64,000 bases of DNA from Podospora pseudoanserina (GCF_035222485.1 NC_085924.1:4526001-4590000), one strand, 5' to 3'; shown: positions 10,881-24,089, counted from the stretch's first letter. Notes: generated from the sequence alone by a model not told the origin. Numbers and translations: made by a program.

Positions 10881-11064
10881 TGTGGGGCACCAAAGGGCCC
10901 AGGTTTTCCCAGACCCACACCGGTTTGCTCTTGGGGCTGGATTTTCTTACTGTTTTCTTTTGAACCAACAACCAACTACTATAATACTAATTTGCTTACC
11001 AATTTTGGCCATTTTTTGGCCTTATTTTCGCCGCCGGTGACTTTCCTAGGTCGCCAGCCCAACA
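10881..11064 (+). repeat. Copia left LTR (184 bp)
   Basis: Starts TGTGGGGCACC and ends CCCAACA. It differs from the right LTR at only about three sites, all transitions compatible with RIP, and is followed by the probable PBS. Confidence 0.93.
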
Positions 11065-11069
11065 GGTTA

Positions 11070-14000
11070 TGAGCTCTTTTAACGCTTAAATCACCAAGCA
11101 AACCGAAGTCGACGCCCTCGTCGATAACCTGACCTCGTAAGGCCGAATACTATACCGGACCTTACGACTTTTCGACCCTTATTAAGCTAATATTACGTAA
11201 TTAGACCTTTCGATAGTAATTTTGGAGGCGTTAAGAGAGTTAATTAACTTCCTAATTAACGGAAGCCTGGTTTTAACCCTAATACTTATTTTAACGAAAA
11301 GTTAAAGCGACCGACTACCCCTCACCGATAAAAGTATAGTTTACGGCGCTAACCTTCTCCTAGCTAAATTTCCTTAATTCTGCCATTTCTACGACCTTTT
11401 AGTTAGGAAATTACTATTTTCTAGTAGTAATCGAGAACTCTATCCTACCTTATTAGGAAACCGATAGCGAAGTAAATATCTCGCTCTCTATATAAATTAA
11501 TTTAACCTACTATAGGCGGCTATAAAGTTAAGTAACGCCTTTCTTTAAATCTTTCTTTCGATATTTTTCTTATAGCGTTTTTCTTACGACTTTTCTTTAA
11601 CTAGTTTTTCTTTTAAAATAGTTAGTACTAACGTTATTATAGCCTAGCTTTTAAAGCTTATAAAAGCTATAGGAAATACTAATACCGTCGCTATAGTTAA
11701 GTAACGAACTTTTTAAACTTTATCGGCTCTAAACTTAGAAACCGATCTTTCCGGTTAAGAATTTTAATTAACCTAGTCCTTTATATACTATAGTTTAGAG
11801 GACTATATTAAGGCTAATATATAACTATTAGCGGAAGAAAGGATACTTACTTTCGACTAATAGCGTATTAATAACCTAGATATTTAGAACCTAATAATAA
11901 TTTCCGTTAAGAAGCCCGAGATCTAATAACGAATTTTTAACCTCGGTTAGAGGGCCGATAGTATTAATACCTATAGTCTATACTAAAAAATTATTTAAGC
12001 TCTATAGCGCAGTATTTTCGATATTATTAATATACTTTTAAAGAAGTATTTTACTTTTAAGCGTACTAACTTCGCTTTATTTTAAATTTATTTTAGCCGG
12101 CTCGAGGTCCTTTACCGTCGTTTTAATACGATAGAAATTAAAATCGACCACGTAGCTTACCTTTAGGCTACCCTAAACGGCATTAAAACCGCGTACCCCG
12201 ATTTATATAATCGGCTAATAAGGAAGATAGAAGATAGTATTATAACCTAGGCGCTCCTTTACTAAGAATATAGCGCTAAAGCCGTTATAGAGAAAACTAC
12301 GCCGGCTTACTCTAAAATTACTATCGAAACTACTAAGGCCCCGGCCGCGACTATACCCTTATATACTATATTATTAACCTTATTAAAGAAATGCGATTAC
12401 TATATTAAGGGCTTAAAAAAAGGTAATTAGTATTATATAGGCTATGGTCGTTACTACCCGAAGGGTAAGGCCTATTAATAGTATAACTCTAATAAGGCTT
12501 TAAAGGATTAAGAGTATAAGGAAAAGGTATAAGCGGATAGGTAAGAAAGGCAGTAAAGTACTAGCTCGTTAATAGGGACTCTTTAAGGCTATATTAGTAA
12601 CGTTACTAATACTAGGTCTTCGAGGGACCGACCTACTTATAATACCTTAATACTATTTAATAACTTCGCTAATATATCGCTCTTTATTTACTATAATAAT
12701 AACTAATCGGATTTTCGTTTCGGCCCCTAAAGGTAGTACTCTCGTTAGTAAATACCTTTAAAGTCTAATAAGCTATCGAGATATTTAAAGACTATATATA
12801 TTACGACTCCGGATATACGGATTTTATATTTAATAAACTAAAGTAGTTTACCGAGCTTTACTTATTATTTAAGGAAAGGGAAAAGAGGTTCTTTTCGTTA
12901 TTAGGAGATATTATAAAGTGTAATTACCAGGGAGCCGCAGCGCTAAAATCTACCTTTTTAAGTAGCTAGGTTATTACCCTAGAGCTTAAGGAAGCGGTAT
13001 ACTACCTATAAACGCCTATTAATTTAATATCGGCGGGTAAGTTACTCGATAAAGGTATTTTCTAAGACTAGGAGAGTTATAACCTGATCCTTAAAAGTAT
13101 TAAGTAGGTAGTATATAAGTTAATTAGAAATAATAATATATATTAAATAAATACGACGCCCGGCGTTAATTTCGGTAAAGTATCTTTAGTAAAAACTCTT
13201 ATTAAAGCCGTAATAATATTTATTAATTACCGGGTAATATATTACCGCCTAATACACGCTAATAAAGACGATATTTATAAGGCTTATACGTAAGCGAGGA
13301 TTAAGCTCGTTAGTAATAACTTTTTTTACGAGCCTTACGTAATAGTAAAGATAATAGATTAACTAGGCTTATCGACCCCTACGTAGATTAATAACCCGTT
13401 TAACTTTATCTATATCGACGTTATTACTTATAAAAACCTTAAATATTTAGATTATAAATACTTTATTTATTACGTAAATATATAGAGTAGTTATAAGTGG
13501 ATTAACTTTATAGTAAAGAAAAAGCAGGTATTCGATAAGGTTAAGGATTTCGAAACGAAAATCGCGTATTAAACCGGGTATAAAATTAGTATTATCGGCC
13601 TTAATAAAAATACGGAATTTACTTAGGGCTCTAGGACCTTTAACAATAGCCGCTTAGCTACTTAGGCCGACCAGGAGGGCATTACTATCCTTAAGACCAT
13701 ACCTTACTTACCGTAAATAAATAGAAAAGTAAAGAGGGCCGCGAGGACTACGCTTAACCGCACTAGGGCTATTATACTAGCCTATAAGGTACTAAAGAAG
13801 CTATTTCTATTTATTATATAATCTATAATTTACGTAGGTAACCTACTACCTTCGAGGGTTAACGAGGGAGATATTAGTATTTATAAAAAGTATATTATAA
13901 GGCTTAATATACCCGAAGGTAAGCGGAAGCCGTATATTCGGTACTTACGCTTATACTTTTACGACGCGTATTACTACGTTAAGCCGGTTTACCGGGCTAA

Positions 14001-15662
14001 TTCGGATAAGTTTATTGTTAGGGTAGAGAAAGGAAAGCTTATCGGCTATATAAATATATACGGTAAAATATATTAAGTCTGGAACCTAGTTATTAATAAA
14101 GTCGTAAAAGTTAACGCTATAAAGTTTAATAAAGGCGATTTTTATAGGCTTAACGATAACGAGTATAAAGATATTAAGTACGAAGTAATTTTTATTAATA
14201 GTACTATAGTTAAAGAAAAAAATACCGCTATTAATAGAATAATATTTTTAGGGAGGAAGGTTATCTTTAATAATAAACTTATTACTATACCGGAGTCCGC
14301 TATATAGCGGAGTACTTTAATAGTTAATAAAGGGAAGGTTAAGGACCTTAAGTAAACTATTTTACTTACTCCAAAAGCTACGCCGTTATTAATACTACCT
14401 TTATTACCTAAGGCTTTAAACGTAAAAAACTTTTTCGACGCTAAAGAGGTAAAGGATATACGGTCCGAGGCACCTATCTTACTAAACTATAACTAAGCGC
14501 CCTATACTACTAACTTTCTTATTATAAAAGAGTTTACCTCCCTTATAAGGCTAATAGGGGGGGAGGAGGGTAAGGCTATAGGGAGGCCTAGTAATAACTA
14601 AGTTAATAATAAGTTACTAAATTTAAGTACGGATAGCCTAGTCGAAAACTCTAATAACGATTTCGAGCCTAATATAGGCTATATAAAGGAAGCGGTAGCT
14701 TCTCTGCCGGCTTAGGAATAGCCTCGCAAAATAATAATAAAAAATTAAGGCCCAAGCTTCTATAAAAAACTATAGTAAGGTAAGCACCTTTATTAAGGTT
14801 TTTTTATAGTATATTTCGATAACCTATAACTACGTAAGGTAGTAGCCTACGCCCTATCTACAGTTAAAATCGACTACCTTCTATAAACTATTAATAAATA
14901 TTATATACCTAGGAACTACCGGTAAGCGAGGAAACTCGAAAACTATTATAAGTATTAGCTACCTACTATAAAGGAGCAGGACGCTAGCCTATTAGAAAAG
15001 GATATTTACGAGCTAATAAATACGCCGAAAAGCTATAACGTTTTACCGAGCAAATAGGTATATAATAAAAAAATAGACCCTTATATTAATAAAGTAAAGG
15101 CTAGGGCGAGATAGGTAATATATAATAACTTTAACAGGGACTCCTGGGCTATATAGGACGTCTACGCCGCTATTATAAGTAACGTAATAATTAAATACTT
15201 TTAGGCTATTATAGCCGTAAAGGACTGGGAGTACCTTCAATACGACTTTAAAATAGCATTTCTTAACGCCAAAATCCCTAATACCGCATAATACTACGTA
15301 CGATTACCAGATAGCTTAGGCAAGTTACTAGGCAAGGTGTACCGGCTCAAGAGGGCATTATACGGCCTAAGGAAGTTACTTATTTACTAATACGAGATAG
15401 TGAAACCTATAATGGTTAAACTGGGCTTCGATACCCTCTTATTAAACCTTTACCTATTCCGTTATAAAGAGATAGGTACCTTAGTAGTCCTATACGTAAA
15501 TAACCTACTTATATTAACGCCTATAACGAAAATTATTAAAGATATTACTATCGGGCTAAAGAGTAAGTATAGTATTAAGAAACTAAGCGAGCCGAAAAGG
15601 TTCTTAGGTTTTAATATCGTAAGGAACCGCGGGAAGAGGTAAGTCTACCTATCCTAAGTAGC
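11070..15662 (+). pseudogene. Copia polyprotein, 5' part (gag, protease, integrase region, RT), RIP-destroyed
   Basis: Translation shows scattered recognisable islands among dozens of stops. These include a degraded zinc-knuckle-like segment near 12380, the protease core YDSGYTDF near 12800, then RT pieces LKRALYGLRK near 15345-15375 and YVNNLLIL near 15495. The last corresponds to the catalytic YVDDLLI with both Asp changed to Asn by G-to-A. The segment SEPKRFLGFNIVRN follows near 15590. The sequence is extremely rich in TA dinucleotides. It continues at 23132 after the Gypsy insertion. Confidence 0.85.
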
Positions 15663-16066
15663 TGTGACGAACCCCTATCCAGAACCTCTGAAAGGGACAC
15701 TGGTTAAAGGCACTTCTGAACAATCCTAGTCCGGTACAGCTAAATAATATACAACAACGGCTTATCTCTATCACAATAGTCTGAATACCAACGATTGTAA
15801 CTTATATTGCATACTACAGAACTGTCTATCTACGCCGGCCAGTTCCTCCGTATATATAGACCCGTGGACCGTAGACCGTTAACTTACAGACGGTCCTCGG
15901 TCCGCTCCTGATTGGCCGATGCCGGACCGTAAACCGTGAGCCCCACCGCGGTCCCCGGTCCCCATTTTATTGGTCCGTTGCCCTTCTAGACCGTGAGCCC
16001 CGCTCAACGGCGCGGTCCAGTCTTGATTGGTCCCTCGTGGCCCCACTGTCTTCCAGAACCGTAACA
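15663..16066 (-). repeat. Gypsy 3' LTR (404 bp)
   Basis: Same 404-bp sequence as 22723-23126, with many differences that are essentially all C/T or G/A transitions, showing both LTRs mutated after insertion. It contains GGACCG-rich subrepeats and a TATATATA promoter-like stretch near 15852. Confidence 0.93.
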
Positions 16067-16164
16067 TGATGCTCCCTCTCCAGGCCGAAGCCCCTGCGGC
16101 CTAGTCTTCTTCCACTGCTAACTATATCGTAGGTTTTTCCTCCCCTTTTCTCCTTACCTTCATT

Positions 16165-16806
16165 ATGTCTAACCGTGTGCAGAAACGTCATTGTAAGACT
16201 AAATAGGCCTCTGCCCTTTCCTCCCGAATCCGCCGCCGTAGTTCTGCCGTAATACCGTATTTTACCTATTTTACCGCCGAATCCCCTTGCATCATAGCCC
16301 CTAGGTCCTTACGGTGCGCCGAGTGCGTGCGCCGTAAGATCCTATATGATGGATCTGATGTTGGCTCTGCCCGTAGGTAGATCTTCCTTTTCTTCCTGTA
16401 CCGTAATTGACCGTTCCATAGTAACCCGAACGATAGAAGAGCAGGATAGACTCGAGCGTAAGGAATAAAAGCTTAAAGACTAACTTTCGCAACTAACTGC
16501 CTAGCTTATCCGGGTAAAACGAATACGTCGCTCTCTTCGCGTACGTGAAGAGCGCCTCTTCGCGCGGGGTATCCAGGAGGAGGATGCCCAGGTAGCGCAG
16601 TCTGCCGCTGCGGCGCCTCCTGTTTCTTCGCCGGGTGCTCCTGCGCGGCCGGACGCCGCCCAGGATACCGTTCCGTGGTCTCCTCACGCCCTGGATCCTT
16701 CCTTAGGCCTAGACTGGCCCTCCGACCTTTCCTTTGATCCTGGCGTAGCCGGTCCTTCCTTCCTAACCGCGCTAGATACCGCTAGTGGCGCGCCTTCCAC
16801 TTCCTA
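16165..16806 (+). pseudogene. Antisense ORF of the Gypsy element: CxxC plus coiled-coil protein, RIP-damaged
   Basis: On the strand opposite gag-pol, a readable protein runs from ATG 16165 (MSNRVQKRHCKTK) through SLRCAECVRRKI, a CxxC basic motif. One frame over, it continues into a charged heptad-like helix (EEQDRLERKE, LIRVKRIRRSLRVREERL) and ends in an acidic tail (PWSPHALDPSLGLDWPS) with TAA at 16804-16806. Internal stops are TAA/TAG where CAA/CAG fit. Base composition from 16500 to 16800 is GC-rich and little mutated. I have a general memory of similar antisense coiled-coil ORFs at the 3' end of fungal Gypsy elements, but no known function. The join between the two frames (about 16370-16435) is unresolved: intron or indel. 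Confidence 0.6.
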
Positions 16807-16859
16807 AGGTGCCTAAGGCGCGTAGTACTACTTATATTTAGTCCCCTTTAATACCTTTT

Positions 16860-16930
16860 AACCTCGTAGTGTAGTATGTAGCACGTCGACTATTACGTTG
16901 AAGGCGCGGGTTCGACTCCCGTCGAGGTTC
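16860..16930 (+). other. tRNA-like sequence inside the Gypsy element
   Basis: The sequence folds as a cloverleaf. Acceptor AACCTCG pairs with CGAGGTT (7/7). The D-stem is GTG/CAC and the anticodon stem TCGAC/GTTGA. The T-arm is GCGGG-TTCGACT-CCCGT, with a good B-box (GGTTCGACTCC). The anticodon loop has six bases (TATTAC) instead of seven, so the identity cannot be assigned and it may be a decayed or captured tRNA. It lies on the plus strand between the antisense ORF and the chromodomain end of pol. Confidence 0.55.
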
Positions 16931-17095
16931 TTTTAGCTCCGTCTTATAGCTATCTGGCTATAAGCCGGGACCGAGTCTTTTTGCTTGTTTGGGTTTTGGT
17001 CGGTCCGGATATCGTTGGTGGAATTCTTTTTGCTTATCTAGGTAGTTAAAGTATGCCTGTGGTTCCTACGAGTTATTTATAGCCGGATATCCTAA

Positions 17096-20000
17096 CTAAC
17101 TAACTAAATACTCTAATTGGCCTCTATTAAACCGTAAATCTAGTATTTCTTCTACATCGTATTCTTCTTCTTCGTCCTCCGCCACTGCCTGTATATTAGC
17201 CTTACTTGTATATAGTGCGGGTTCTAGAAGTGAGATATAAAAGGTATGTAACCGTAGACGTATCGTACTAGGTAGCTCCAATTCGAATACCGTCTCCGAT
17301 AACTTCTTTTTAACCTTAAATGGTCTTACTCTCCTATGGTCTAGCTTTTTACTAGGTCTTTTAGTACGTAAATTGCGTATAGAAAGGAATACTATGTCCC
17401 TCCCCTTAAGGCGAGGTCCCTCGAGCCTTCTAGTATTATAGTATTTCCATATCCTTTCCCTTATAAACTCCAGTTTTTACTTAAGCTTACCGTAGAGTAT
17501 GTGTATCTTATTTGCTTTGACTCCAGCCCTGGGCACCTTAACCGTAGGTCCCTGCCGTAAGTCTGCCTCGTAGCCGAAGTTCGCGAAGAACGGTGTGGCT
17601 TTAGTTATCTTAGTTGGCGATGTATTGTATGCTAGCTGTGCTATAGGTAATAGTTTAACCTAATCGTCCTGCTCGAAATTAATGTAATTCCGTAGGTACT
17701 GTTCTACGATTTAGTTAAGCCGTTCCGTCTAACCGTCCGTCTAAGGGTAGTAGGCCGAAGACGCCTTACTTATTACCTTTAGCTTCGTTATTAACGCTCT
17801 TTAGAACTTCGATACGAACTTAGTATTACGGTTTATAATAAACTCCTTTAGTTATATATATATTAATGTAATATATTATAGTACTATATCCGCTAATTAT
17901 TCTGCCGACTAGGTTTCCTTATAAGGCAGGAAGTATACTTACTTGGTAAGCCTATCGACCACCGTTAATATACTATCGTACTTAACGCCGGTTACCGTAT
18001 CCTTAAACTCTAGTAATTTAGTAATAAAGTCTATCGTGATTGAACTCTATAGCTGTTCTGCTACCGGTAGTGGCTCTAGAAATCTATAGGGCTTGTGCCT
18101 CGCAACTCTCGTTCTCTCGTACGTGTAGTATAACTGGATGGTTTCCTTAACGTCGTCCTTAATCCCTAGCTAGTTAAAGTGCTGCTTAATCTTTTCTATA
18201 GTCTTAGCGATATCTATATGTCCTCCGAGCTTTAATACGTAAATCTCTATCACTAGTGCCGTCCTATTACCTAGCCTCACGTACGCTCGGTTCTTATACT
18301 ACAGTCTTCCCTAACTATCTTTCTGGATACCCTGTGGCTCTAGCTCTTCCTGCCAGTATTACTCTATAATATCGTTGCCTAACTTCCCTTGGTATTTGCT
18401 AGAAGTGGCCTTCTTGCGATACACTGCGCAACACTCCATCCACGGCTGCAGTAGATGCTTGAGGGTACTATCTAGCACCTCCTTAAGTAGTGGTGGTGAC
18501 TCTCTGGGTATATCCTTGTGGTAGTCGGCTCGCCGGCTAAGTGCGTCTGCCCTGGCGTTCTCCGAACCCTTCTTATAGTTAATTTAGAAATAAAATTCTA
18601 AGAGAAACTCTGACCATCGTATTTGCCGCGCGTTAAGGACCTTCGTGGTAGTAAAGTACCGTAGATTCTTATGGTCCGTATAGACCTGCACTTCGTACTT
18701 AGTACCGCTAAGGTATAGCCTCTATTCCTCAAACGCTTCGATGATGGCGAGTAGCTTTTTATCGTAGATTGGGTAGTTCTGACGTACCCCCTCGAGCTTC
18801 TTCGAAAAGAAGGCTACCGGGTATAGTTTACCGTTATCGTCTCGCTGTCCTAGCTATCTACCGATCGCATAGTCTAATGCGTTTGCCTCGACCTTAAATG
18901 GTCGACTGGGGTCTAGCAATTTAAGCACCGGGTCCTCCAAAATAGCCTCTTTTAGCTTCTGGAAGGCCTGCTCTTCTTCCTACCTCCACCGGAGCTCTAC
19001 GTCTTTCTTAGTTAAGTAGTTAAGTGGCCGCGCGATACCTGCGTACCCACGAATGAATATCCGATAGAAGTTCGTAAACCCTAAGAATTCCCTGACGTGT
19101 GTTTGTGACTGCGGCGTAGGCCAGTCCTTAACTACCGTAATTTTCCTAGGTTCTATGCGAACCTTACCTAGCGATATTAGATATTCTAGATATACTATCT
19201 TCTGTACGTGGAACTTGCTTTTCTCCTTGTTAACGGAGAGTCCGGCTCCGTGTAGCGCGTCGAGTATCTCTCGTACGTGTCGCTTATGCTCCTTTAGAGT
19301 GCGTAAATAGATAAGAACGTCGTCGAGATAGTACACTGCTGTTTTATCGAGGTACTTCCGTATAGTATAGTTAACGAGAGATTAGAACGTTACGGGCGTA
19401 TTAGTTAACCCGAATGGTATTACGAGATACTCGAAATAACTATAGGGTGTGCGAAACGCTGTTTTCCATTCGTCTCCTTCTTTAATCCGTATATGGGCGT
19501 ACCCGACAGGTATATCCAAGCGTATAAAGTATCGCGCCTCTGCTAGTTAACTCCGTAACCTAGATATTAACGGTAGCGGGTAACTGTTTTTCACCGTTTC
19601 GTTATTTAGCTACCGGTAGTCTATATATAGTTGCAAATTACTATCCTTCTTCGGCACGAAGAATATAGGGTATCCTGCTAGCGATATAGACTCCTTAATG
19701 TATCCTTTCTTTAAGTTCTCGTCTAAGTACTTCCGTAGCTCCTTACTCTGCTTATCGTTAGTATAGTAGACCTTAAATAGCCGTAACTTAGCTCCTTCTT
19801 TTAACTTAATCTCGTAGTCCCACGGTCCTTATTCTGGAAGCCCCTCCAAATGTTTAGCCGTAAAGGCTAGGTGTCCTCGATATTCCACCGGTACCGCCTT
19901 TTTCTCGCCTTTCTCCACGTTATTATAGTAGGCGTATTTATTAACCTCCGATATCTCTACTAATATCGTTAACCCTACTTCTTCGATCTTACCGCCTATA

Positions 20001-22665
20001 TCGATAGAATATACCATTACTTCCTATGCTCCTTACGGTAGTGCCGTGGAGGGTGCTCGTTCTATACTCTGCTCCGTACGTGCTCCTAATTTTCTATTGT
20101 TAGTTAGATACTTTTAAGGCTCTCTTGGTCGTAGGTAGCCACTATCCCTCTAATCGATATCTGGGTTATAGTCTTTATGCTATAATTACCCTAGGATTAT
20201 ATCCTTCGAGGGTCCTATATCTATAATGTCGAATATAACTAATATCGTTTTTCCTTCGACTATAATGTCCAGGGGTAGTGTCTCCCTATAGACCTTTTGC
20301 GTGGGAAATGGACTTTGTATAACTATCTATTCCTTCTTTTTTTTTTATAGTATACGGGCCTGGTGCACGAACTGTGGCGAAATTAAGTTCGTCTCCGCAC
20401 TACCGTCTATTAGTGCCACTGCCTAGAGATCCCTCTATCGTGCAGTAACCTAAAGGCGTTTATCTTTCTTACCTCCTCCCTGTGCGGCAGCGACCTCGCT
20501 AACGAGCGCCGGGTCGTTATCCTATACCTTCGCCTTACGCTAATGCCTTTGAAGATATCGTTCGTGGTCCGTTAAAGGTTAACGGCCCCCGCGAAGGGCC
20601 GCGAATCGTTTCCCAAGCGGTTATATCGTTCAAGAGCGTCCTCCTACCCCGGGTTATTTAACAATATAAAGTCTTTTAACTATACCCGCCTAGCTTCTTC
20701 CTATCTTCCGTCTCTAGCATTCTCTCGCATCTATACTCGATAGCGGTTCTTCTGCTTAGTCTTGGGCGTCTTGGCTTAATAATATCGCTTAACCTTCTCC
20801 CGCAGGTATATAGCGCAGTCTGGGCTTAGGCACTATCCCAATATCACTTCCTCCTACGAGCGTACGCTATCGTCTGTATTCCAACCGTCTACGTATTCGA
20901 CGTAGTACCTTATATACTTTAGTGCGATTTGTATAACCTGAAGGCTATCCTTTAATTTAACCGGGTCCTGAACTTTCTATAAGACGTAGTCGTTCAGGTC
21001 CTCCTGTTAGGCCTTTTCCTATCGGGCTATAGTCCTTCTAACTGGCTGTGGTTTGCCCTCCTTGCCTACCGTACGTACCGGCTAGTGGCCGTATAGCGAC
21101 TTGTTCTGGTGGTGCTCCACACATCCGTATATAATACACTGGAACCAAGGTACTCTCTAATGCTCCGGATGCCTGGGATAAAGCTATGCCGTATCTCCCT
21201 CATAGGGTGTATACTATGTGGGTGTTAGTGCGTCCCTTGGCAACTTCGCGATCCCAATGCTAGCAACCTTCCTGCCTTTCCAGTACTCTTCCTAGCTTTT
21301 ATATAAAAGCTTTATAGGCTATAATATATCCTATAAGATAGTAATTCCGTGCTTGCTATACTGCCTCTTTAGTATCGTCTACCTAGTAGGTCCTTGCGTA
21401 AGACCCTCGTCTTTAGCGACCTCCGTAGTAACTTCCGTAGCGATCTATGCCAGTTAATTCTGCAATACCTGTATCTAAAGATCTCCTTCCTCGTGCTCCG
21501 CCTTTAGCCTTTCCAGGGCTTCCTTTACCTCCTGGAACTCTATATCTTCTTATCCGGCGTACCAGTTAGAGTCTTCCTCGGAGCTTACCGCTCCGCCTTA
21601 CTGGTACCCGATGGCTACTACCTCCATAACCCTCGGTCCTTTCGATATGGTAGTTAATGCAATTTCCTTCTTCTATCCGAGCCGTTTGGGTGCCCTACAG
21701 TCCTTCTTAAAGTATCCTGCCTTACCGTAGTTAAAATACTTAAGGTTATTTCTGCCCTAGCCCCGGCCTTATGGTCTCTATTACTGTATAGCGTCGACCT
21801 CTATCGGTCCTGCGTGTGTGGTGCCGGAGTAGCTAGTGCTGGGGTATCTTTTCTTTTATTTATCGTTAGGACGGTTATTACCGAAGTATCCTTTATTATT
21901 ATTATTACTGTAGTGACCCCTGCTGCCTTTCTTCTCCGTGCGCCGCTGGAACTGCCGATCGTCGATCCGAATAGCTATAGCGATATACTTGTCGATAGTG
22001 TTAGGCCTTAACTCCTTATATAACTCATCCTTTACCTTTTCCTTAAGGCCGTTATAGAAAAGCTATATTAACCCCTTATCGTTAATGGTACTACGTAGGC
22101 TGTCGATCTTAAATAGAGCCGCGTAGTTAGCCGCTAAGCGCGTCTGGCGTAGGTTTGCGAGCCTCTCCTGCGCGCGCCTTACCTTATCGTACTCCCTAAA
22201 TACCTCCTTAAGCTTAGTCTTAAAGATACGATAGCTCTCGAAGTATTCTACGGTAATCTTTTCTTAGTCCTCCGGCTCCTGCTCGTAATAGTTATCGAGG
22301 ATAGGCTTAAACCACATAAGAGCCCTATCCTTAAGTCTGGTAGCCGCGAAGATTACTTTTAACTCTTCGTTAGTAAACTGGTCTAGATAGTAACGAAAAT
22401 AAGTTTTAAGCTAGATTAAGAACCCTCTAAGCTCTGCCTTTCTTCCTCCATAGCGCTCCGGTGCCGGGAACTTAACGGTTAACTTAGGTACGGTTATAAT
22501 AGCGATAATCTGCTCCCGGGTCTACTAAGCCTCTTCCTCAAGCTCCCTAAGGCGCTTAACGACCTATTCTACAGTAGTGAGTGCAGGTCTGGTGCTAGTG
22601 GAAAGTCCCTCGCTGCCTAGGCTAGGCGGGACGCCTCCCATCTGAATATTCTCAGGTCCGGCCAT
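17096..22665 (-). pseudogene. Gypsy gag-pol with C-terminal chromodomain, degenerate
   Basis: Reading the minus strand, gag starts at 22665 (MAGPENIQMGG). The zinc knuckle near 21735-21681 reads YGKAGYFKKDC, with the first Cys turned to Tyr. The RT catalytic motif is YLDDVLIY (about 19330), followed by EFLGFTNFYRIFI. RNase H ([15 protein letters not shown]), the integrase zinc-binding region (LGGHIDIAKT near 18210) and the integrase core follow down to about 17500. The chromodomain (EYDVEEILDLRFNRGQLEYLV) is at 17200-17096. Stops interrupt every domain, so no functional polyprotein is made. The chromodomain suggests the active ancestor targeted heterochromatin. Confidence 0.9.
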
Positions 22666-22722
22666 GGTAGTAAAAAGACGCCTTTAACTTATCCGTGATA
22701 GAGTTAAAGTAAGTATATAACG

Positions 22723-23126
22723 TGTGACGAACCCCTATCCAGAACCTTTAAAAGGGACACTGGTTGAAGGTACTTCTAAATAATCCTGGTCCGGTATAGC
22801 TAAATAGTGTATAATAACGGCTTGTCTCTATCACAATAGTTTAAATACTAACGATTATGACTTGTATTGCATACTATAGAACTGTCTATCTACGCCGGCC
22901 AGTTCCTCCGTATATATAGACCCGTGGACCGTGGACCGTTGACTTACAGACGGTCCTCGGTCCGCTCCTAATTGGCCGATGCCGGACCGTGGACCGTGAG
23001 CCCCACCGCGGTCCCCGGTCCCCATCTTATTGGTCCGTTGCCCTTCTGGACCGTGAGCCCCGCTCGACGGCGCGGTCCAGTCTTGATTGGTCCCTCGTGG
23101 CCCCACTGTCTTCCAGAACCGTGACA
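22723..23126 (-). repeat. Gypsy 5' LTR (404 bp)
   Basis: In element orientation it reads TGTCACGG...GGTTCGTCACA. It is followed by the perfect GTAGC target duplication at 23127-23131. Confidence 0.93.
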
Positions 23127-23131
23127 GTAGC

Positions 23132-23990
23132 CTATATCGACGCCTTACTTGAGAAGTTCGGCTATAAAGATATAGCCGGCGTAGCTACGCCGTAACTAGC
23201 TAAACTAAAGCTCCCTTTTACGTAGGAGAAAATAACCGCGGAAGTAAAGGAATATATTCGGAAGACCGGTTCGTTAAATTAGCTTTCTATTAGCACTTAG
23301 CTTAATATTACTTTTATTATTAACCGCCTTTATAAAGGTAATTTTGGGCCCTTACTACGTTACTTAGAGTTAATAAAGCACCTTTTCCGGTACCTAGCTA
23401 CTACTAGGAAGCTATATATTATATTAAAGGGTTCCGAATTTTCGGTAAAAAATATAAAGCTTATAGGATTCGCAGATACCTTATACGCGGATATCTTACT
23501 TTAGAAATATTCTATTGGCGGCTATATCGTTTTCGTGGCTAGTAGGCTAGTATTGTAGAAGAGTAAGAAGCAGACCTTCGTCGCCCTAAGTACGACGGAG
23601 GCAGAGTTTACTAACCTAACGCCTATAGGGTATTTACTATAGTAGGTATTAAAGATATTAAAAGACTATAGTATACTATAGCCAAGGCTATATATACTAT
23701 ATACCGATAGTAAGAACGCCGAAATTATAGTTCTAAACCCTCAGAATATTGCTAGGACCCGGTATATCGATATACGATATAAGTAGGTAGGTAAATAAGT
23801 AAAGGAAAGAAGATTTAGTATTTAATATATCTCTGGGTTAGAGATACTGGCGGATGGATTTATAAAGGTACTATAAAGGGAGAAGTACGCAAAGTTTGTA
23901 TAGTTATTAGGAATGCGAGATTTTCCGGTTTAAGATATGTAGGAGAACGTATATTTATATGGGAAAAAGGCTACTAGGGTATTGGGTAAA
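23132..23990 (+). pseudogene. Copia polyprotein, 3' part (RNase H), RIP-destroyed
   Basis: This resumes the Copia frame after the Gypsy insertion: YIDALLEKFGYKDIAG, then the RNase H hallmark FVALSTTEAEF near 23580, YTDSKNAEI near 23700 and the C-terminal LADGFIKVL near 23850. Stops of the TAG/TAA type are frequent. From about 23990 the composition abruptly becomes GC-rich and unmutated up to the polypurine run (GTGGGGGGG) just before the right LTR. Confidence 0.87.
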
Positions 23991-24089
23991 GGAGTTAAAG
24001 GAAGTGGGAAGAATCTGGGCGTATATTGGCCTTCGGAGGATATTAACGATGGCTTCGTTTTGGACGGCGGTGTGCTGTCTGTGGGGGGG

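Larger units (their letters stand above)
15663..23126 (-). mobile_element. Chromodomain Gypsy retrotransposon (Metaviridae) nested in Copia
   Basis: A complete 7,464-bp element in minus orientation with 404-bp LTRs at both ends. The 5-bp target duplication GTAGC is perfect (15658-15662 and 23127-23131), and removing the element rejoins the Copia reading frame. Minus-strand translation gives gag from ATG 22665, a CCHC region, RT, RNase H, integrase and a C-terminal chromodomain, the order of chromoviruses. Frames are broken by transition-type stops, but less densely than in the Copia host. A second copy of this family starts at 62367. Confidence 0.95.
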
